Below, piece after piece: positions 15,324-18,355 of a stretch of DNA of 18,355 nucleotides. The DNA is taken from contig DEJE01000022.1 in NCBI GenBank assembly GCA_002353205.1, positions 54,483 through 72,837 of the forward strand, read 5' to 3'. The notes under the pieces are model-generated. The model saw only the letters and a list, made by a program, of their open reading frames with translations, was not told the origin of the DNA and did no database searches. Source of the DNA: Prevotella sp. UBA2756. GTDB taxonomy: Bacteria; Bacteroidota; Bacteroidia; Bacteroidales; Bacteroidaceae. Both the position numbers and the translations under genes were made by a program. Positions within the stretch are counted from its first letter, which is position 1. The number at the start of each line of letters is the position of its first letter.

Positions 15324-15428
15324 CTTACCTCTTACCTCTTACCTCTTACCTCTTAATTCTTACCTCTTACCTCTTACCTCTTAATTCTTACCTCTTACCT
15401 CTTAATTCTTAACTCTTACCTCTTAATT
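15324..15428 (-). repeat. Fifteen-unit perfect heptamer array (cttacct/cttaatt)
   Basis: There are fifteen consecutive 7-bp units with no phase slip. In plus-strand order, with A = cttacct, B = cttaatt and C = cttaact, they read AAAAB AAAB AAB C AB. On the transcribed strand the array is purine-rich (AGGTAAG type). It ends 30 bases upstream of the STAS start codon, so it forms an intercistronic spacer whose length could vary by slippage. Confidence 0.9.
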
Positions 15429-15472
15429 GCCTCCCCTCTCCCTCTCCTTCGGGGAGGGCTGGGGTGGGGCTT
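15429..15472. repeat. GC-rich hairpin repeat with TTCG loop
   Basis: This is a single copy of the dispersed cctctccTTCGgggaggg hairpin followed by ctggggtggggcttc. The same unit occurs at 17761-17923 (three copies) and, with a TTTCG loop, at 18096-18255 (two copies). It abuts the stop codon of the sensor phosphatase gene and may stabilise or terminate its transcript. There is no T-run, so termination is uncertain. Confidence 0.6.
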
Positions 15473-15473
15473 C

Positions 15474-17696
15474 TTAACTCTTCACGTCCTTTCGCAGCGT
15501 CAGCACGTTCCTCCCGTTCAGACGCTCGTAGTTGATGGAGTCCATGAGCTTTCTCACGAGCAGAATGCCCAGACCGCCCACAGGCCGCTCCTCGGCTGTC
15601 AGCGTTGTGTCGGCCTTCGAGGCTTCCGTCGGGTTGAAGGCGATGCCCGTGTCGGTGATGATGAACTTCAGCCGCCTTCCGTTCGACGTGATTCTGATGT
15701 GCACGTCGCCCTTCGTTCCGGCGGGGTAGGCATACTCCATCACGTTGACCACGGCCTCTTCCAAGGCCAGGCGCAGCTTGTTGGTGAGCGACTTGTCGAT
15801 GCCTGCCCGTTGGCATACGCTCTTCACGAAGGTGTTGAGCTCCGTCACCTGACTGACGTCGTTCTGCAGCGTGAGCTCTTCGTCGAGCGTGAGCAGTTCC
15901 ACCACGGGCGAATATTTCACGGCGAGCATGGTCAGGTCGTCGCGCTGCTCGGCACCGCCGCCGAATTCGGCGACGGCCTCCGTCATGGTCTTCACCATAG
16001 CCTTTGGCTCCAGCGTGGTGCATCGGGCCAGCACGTCGAGCACGCGTTCGCGCCCGAACTGCTTGTTCTGCTGGTCGCGCCCCTCGGTCAGCCCGTCGGT
16101 GTAGAGGAAGAGCGTCTCGCCGCCGCGCAGCATCACATCCTGCATCTCGTAGCTGAAGTCGTCGAAGAGGCCGATGGGCAGGTTGGGCTTCACGTCGGGC
16201 GTCAGGCATTCCATCCCCTCGTCCTTGCCTTCCGCGGTCTTCCTCCTGACGACGACCGGCTTCTCATGCCCGGCGTTGCAATAGCGCAGGTGTCCCGACG
16301 GCAGGTCGAGCACACCCACGAAGAGCGTGACGAAGATGTTGCGCTTGTTGTTGCGGCATGCCGTCTCGTTGAGCTGTGTCATGATGTGGGCCGGGTTGTT
16401 CTCGCGCGATGCGATGTTGTGGAAGAGCGACTGTGTGACGGCCATGATGAGGGCCGACGGTATGCCTTTTCCGCTGACGTCGCCGATGCAGAAGAACAGC
16501 TTGTCGTCGCGCACGAAGGCATGGAAGAGGTCGCCGCCCACGGCTTTGGCCGGTATCAGCGCCCCCCACACGTCAACGTCGTCGGAGTGGCCGATGGTTT
16601 CCTCGTTCATGCCGATCATGGCTTGCTGTATGTCGCTGGCTATGCGCAGCTCGTTGGTGATGCGTTGCTCCTCCATGTTCTTGCCCACGAGCAGGCGCTC
16701 CTCCTTGGCGAAACGATTCACCATGAAAAGCAGGATGGTGAAGGCCACGAGCATCAGCCCCAGCATGTACAGGCGCAGGTTCTTCAGCGAGGCATACACC
16801 TCGTCGTCGTAGCACACCACGGAGATCTGCCAGTGCGGCTTCCCCCTCATGTTGGCATAGAACACGGTGCCCTTGCGGTCGTTGTCGCTGAAGCGGATCA
16901 TCCTGCTGTGCCCGCTGTGGCTGTCGTGCCGCTCGGTAGTGGAATCGTTGATCAGTCTCACGATGTGCTGGGAGGTCTTGCTGCTGGCGCGGCTCTCGTC
17001 GGGCTGGGCGATGACGTCGCCCCCTTCGGTGAGCAGGATGTTGAACGACGAGGGGTAGATGTGGCGGTTGTTGATGGTGTCGCTCAGCCACTTGAGCGAC
17101 ACGTCGATGCCCAGCACGCCGGCTGTCGTCCCCTGGTGGTCGCGGATGGGCATGGCGCACGAGGTGACGATCGACTGTTGGTCGTCTTCGTTGTTGTTGT
17201 AGGGGTCGGCCCACACAGGCTTGTCGGCGTTGATGGCGGTGGTGTAGAACTGGCTCTGCGTGTAGTTGAGTTTGTCGCTTGTGTAAACGCCTTTCACGAT
17301 ACTGTCGCCGACAACCATGGCGTAGGGCTCCACGAGATGACCCATCGACGGGAGATAGTCCGGCACGTAGGCCATGAATGCTCCGTGCACGTGGCGGTTC
17401 GACTTGATGATGCGCTCCATGGCCTCCCTTATCGAGTCGGTGTCGAGCAGCGACCGTTCAATGTCCCACGCATGGTTCTGCAAGATGTCGGCAGCGCCGT
17501 TCATCGTACTCTTGACGAGGATGGCCTTCATCGTCAGCTCGCTCTCGGCGCGCACCTCCAGCTGCTCTTCCAGCAAGTGGTGCGTGTATAGGTACTGTGC
17601 TCCCGACAGCACCTCGATGAGGAAGGCCGCCGTGATGACGAGCAGCAGTCCCCGCCGCTTCAGAATGTTCTGCAAGAAAGCTTTCACCTTGTTCAT
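15474..17696 (-). CDS. Cache-domain sensor with SpoIIE/PP2C phosphatase and RsbW-like ATPase domains
   Basis: This 740-residue membrane protein has a transmembrane helix at about 16-37 and a periplasmic double-Cache-like sensor at about 40-305. The WADPYNNN (162-169) and AMPIRDHQGTTAGVLGIDVS (181-200) blocks are characteristic. A second transmembrane helix (about 307-328) leads to a short helical linker and a SpoIIE-type PP2C phosphatase (about 345-597: GGDL 387-390, GDVSGKG 405-411, NAGH 474-477, YTDGLTEG 532-539, RDDLTM 585-590). A C-terminal HATPase follows (about 605-740: N-box LEEAVVNVMEYA 645-656, DTGIAFNP 682-689, GGLGILLV 707-714). It joins RsbU-like phosphatase and RsbW-like kinase activities in one chain, so ligand binding outside could set the phosphorylation of the downstream STAS protein. 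The TAA stop lies in repeat-like DNA. Ligand and output are unknown. Confidence 0.94.
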   Translation of the reverse strand: MNKVKAFLQNILKRRGLLLVITAAFLIEVLSGAQYLYTHHLLEEQLEVRAESELTMKAILVKSTMNGAADILQNHAWDIERSLLDTDSIREAMERIIKSNRHVHGAFMAYVPDYLPSMGHLVEPYAMVVGDSIVKGVYTSDKLNYTQSQFYTTAINADKPVWADPYNNNEDDQQSIVTSCAMPIRDHQGTTAGVLGIDVSLKWLSDTINNRHIYPSSFNILLTEGGDVIAQPDESRASSKTSQHIVRLINDSTTERHDSHSGHSRMIRFSDNDRKGTVFYANMRGKPHWQISVVCYDDEVYASLKNLRLYMLGLMLVAFTILLFMVNRFAKEERLLVGKNMEEQRITNELRIASDIQQAMIGMNEETIGHSDDVDVWGALIPAKAVGGDLFHAFVRDDKLFFCIGDVSGKGIPSALIMAVTQSLFHNIASRENNPAHIMTQLNETACRNNKRNIFVTLFVGVLDLPSGHLRYCNAGHEKPVVVRRKTAEGKDEGMECLTPDVKPNLPIGLFDDFSYEMQDVMLRGGETLFLYTDGLTEGRDQQNKQFGRERVLDVLARCTTLEPKAMVKTMTEAVAEFGGGAEQRDDLTMLAVKYSPVVELLTLDEELTLQNDVSQVTELNTFVKSVCQRAGIDKSLTNKLRLALEEAVVNVMEYAYPAGTKGDVHIRITSNGRRLKFIITDTGIAFNPTEASKADTTLTAEERPVGGLGILLVRKLMDSINYERLNGRNVLTLRKDVKS

Positions 17697-17760
17697 GTTC
17701 CCTTTTTCCTTGTTAATTCTTAATTCTCACCTCAAACCTCTCACCTCTCACTTCTTACTT

Positions 17761-17923
17761 CTCCCCTCCAACTCCCCCTCTCCTTCGGGGAGGGTCGGGG
17801 TGGGGCTTCATACCTCTCCCCTCCAACTTCCCCCTCTCCTTCGGGGAGGGTCGGGGTGGGACTTCATACTTCTCCCCTCCAACTTCCCCCTCTCCTTCGG
17901 GGAGGGTAGGGGTGGGGCTTCTA
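17761..17923. repeat. Three tandem 55-56 bp hairpin repeats in the sensor-gene leader
   Basis: Copies begin at 17761, 17816 and 17872, each with ctcccctcca. Each contains the ctctccTTCGgggaggg hairpin and a gggtggg(g/a)cttc tail. Differences between copies are few, so the duplication is recent or the copies are kept alike. If transcription starts near 17938, all three lie in the 5' untranslated region of the sensor gene, about 65 bases or more before its ATG. Confidence 0.85.
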
Positions 17924-17943
17924 ACCTCTTATATATTTGGGCA

Positions 17944-17951
17944 CAAAAATA
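17944..17951 (-). promoter_or_regulatory. Bacteroidetes -7 promoter box for the sensor gene
   Basis: The minus strand reads TATTTTTG, an exact TAnnTTTG match in an AT-rich island (about 17930-18020). No good TTTG occurs at the ideal distance; the nearest lies 12 bases upstream, too close. The implied leader is about 240 nt and would contain the three hairpin repeats. This could be the promoter for the whole sensor-to-PPTase gene run. Confidence 0.5.
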
Positions 17952-18095
17952 CGAATTTATTATCAAACCCCTATCATTTTCCTCCATCTTTTTGCATAAG
18001 AAACGACAAAAACTTTTTTTGTATGGACGATGAGCCTGCATGTCTGCTCGTTTCAAGCGATGTGACGCTATCGGCACGGTGTCGGAAAAGGCACT

Positions 18096-18255
18096 GAACG
18101 CTTTCCCGCGTCCCAGTTTTCCAGCATCCCGTAATCCTCCCCCTCCCTTTCGGGGAGGGCTGGGGTGGGGCTTTTGAACGCTTTCCTGCGTCCCTGTTTT
18201 CCAGCATCCCGAAGTCCTCCCCCTCCCTTTCGGGGAGGGCCGGGGTGGGGCTTTT
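18096..18255. repeat. 80-bp tandem direct repeat, two copies
   Basis: Copies begin at 18096 and 18176, both with gaacgctttcc, and share ccagcatcccg and the ccctcccTTTCGgggaggg hairpin with a tggggtgggg tail. The two differ at only a few positions. No gene is seen in this stretch, which lies upstream of the sensor-gene promoter. Confidence 0.85.
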
Positions 18256-18355
18256 CCCTCCCCTCGGGGAGGCCAGGTGGGGGTCTGAATTTCCTTTACA
18301 ATCCCCTCGTTTTAACGCTCTGTGGCTGCAAAATTCTGAAATTAAAATCCCACGG
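18256..18355. other. Intergenic right edge with one more GC-rich palindrome
   Basis: A cctcccc-tc-ggggagg hairpin (18257-18272) matches the core of the 4585-4663 element. The rest is AT-rich with no convincing coding region before the window ends. Confidence 0.5.

Noticed and set aside
15699..17591. 630-codon open frame on the plus strand, antisense to the sensor gene
   Set aside because: It mirrors a gene with strong domain evidence, has His/Val-rich low-information sequence and no recognisable domain. Long antisense frames are expected opposite GC-rich codons.
17761..18255. Tandem repeats considered as a CRISPR array
   Set aside because: Units are direct tandem copies without unique spacers, and no cas genes are present.
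1..18355. Apparent scarcity of GATC in the NRPS-side genes, as a sign of long residence with the endonuclease
   Set aside because: I noticed relatively few sites by eye but could not count reliably. A proper count against a composition-matched expectation would be needed, and the methylase would protect the sites anyway.

Overview
The window looks like a Bacteroidales chromosome, probably Prevotellaceae. The evidence is Bacteroidetes-type promoter boxes (TAnnTTTG), an alginate-export-like outer-membrane barrel, purine/pyrimidine heptamer repeats at gene junctions, and dispersed GC-rich hairpin repeats with a TTCG or TTTCG loop. Every confidently called gene lies on the minus strand, so the biological reading order runs from right to left.

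Right and middle block (about 3.95-17.7 kb, visibly GC-rich). In transcription order it holds: a membrane-bound Cache-domain sensor phosphatase fused to an RsbW-like ATPase domain; a small STAS anti-anti-sigma protein; an outer-membrane beta-barrel; a 2502-residue two-module non-ribosomal peptide synthetase (C-A-PCP-C-A-PCP-reductase); a MATE exporter; and a Sfp-type phosphopantetheinyl transferase. The last three form an obvious biosynthesis, export and activation set. The terminal reductase implies that the product leaves as a dipeptide aldehyde or alcohol (or a cyclised pyrazinone), probably N-capped because the enzyme starts with a condensation domain. The sensor/STAS pair upstream may control the cluster, but that is inference from order and strand only.

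Left block (about 0.28-3.83 kb, clearly more AT-rich). This is a complete DpnII/MboI-type GATC restriction-modification system: Dam-type methylase, DpnII endonuclease and a DpnA-type second methylase with an extra C-terminal region. The three genes overlap by a few bases. Upstream lies a small DpnD/PcfM-family gene. A strongly structured segment of about 150 bases with two mutually exclusive pairings sits between dpnD and dpnM. Three perfect copies of AGATCAAA, each containing the system's own GATC target and spaced 20 and 10 bp apart, lie just upstream of the dpnD promoter. This arrangement suggests methylation-sensitive self-regulation and is the most unusual feature of the window.

Repeats. 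Heptamer arrays sit at four places within the NRPS-side cluster, often overlapping start or stop codons. The 5' region of the sensor gene carries three tandem 55-56 bp hairpin repeats, and an 80-bp direct repeat follows further upstream. The left edge holds three palindromes on an exact 22-bp period. No tRNA, rRNA, CRISPR array, transposase or integrase was seen.
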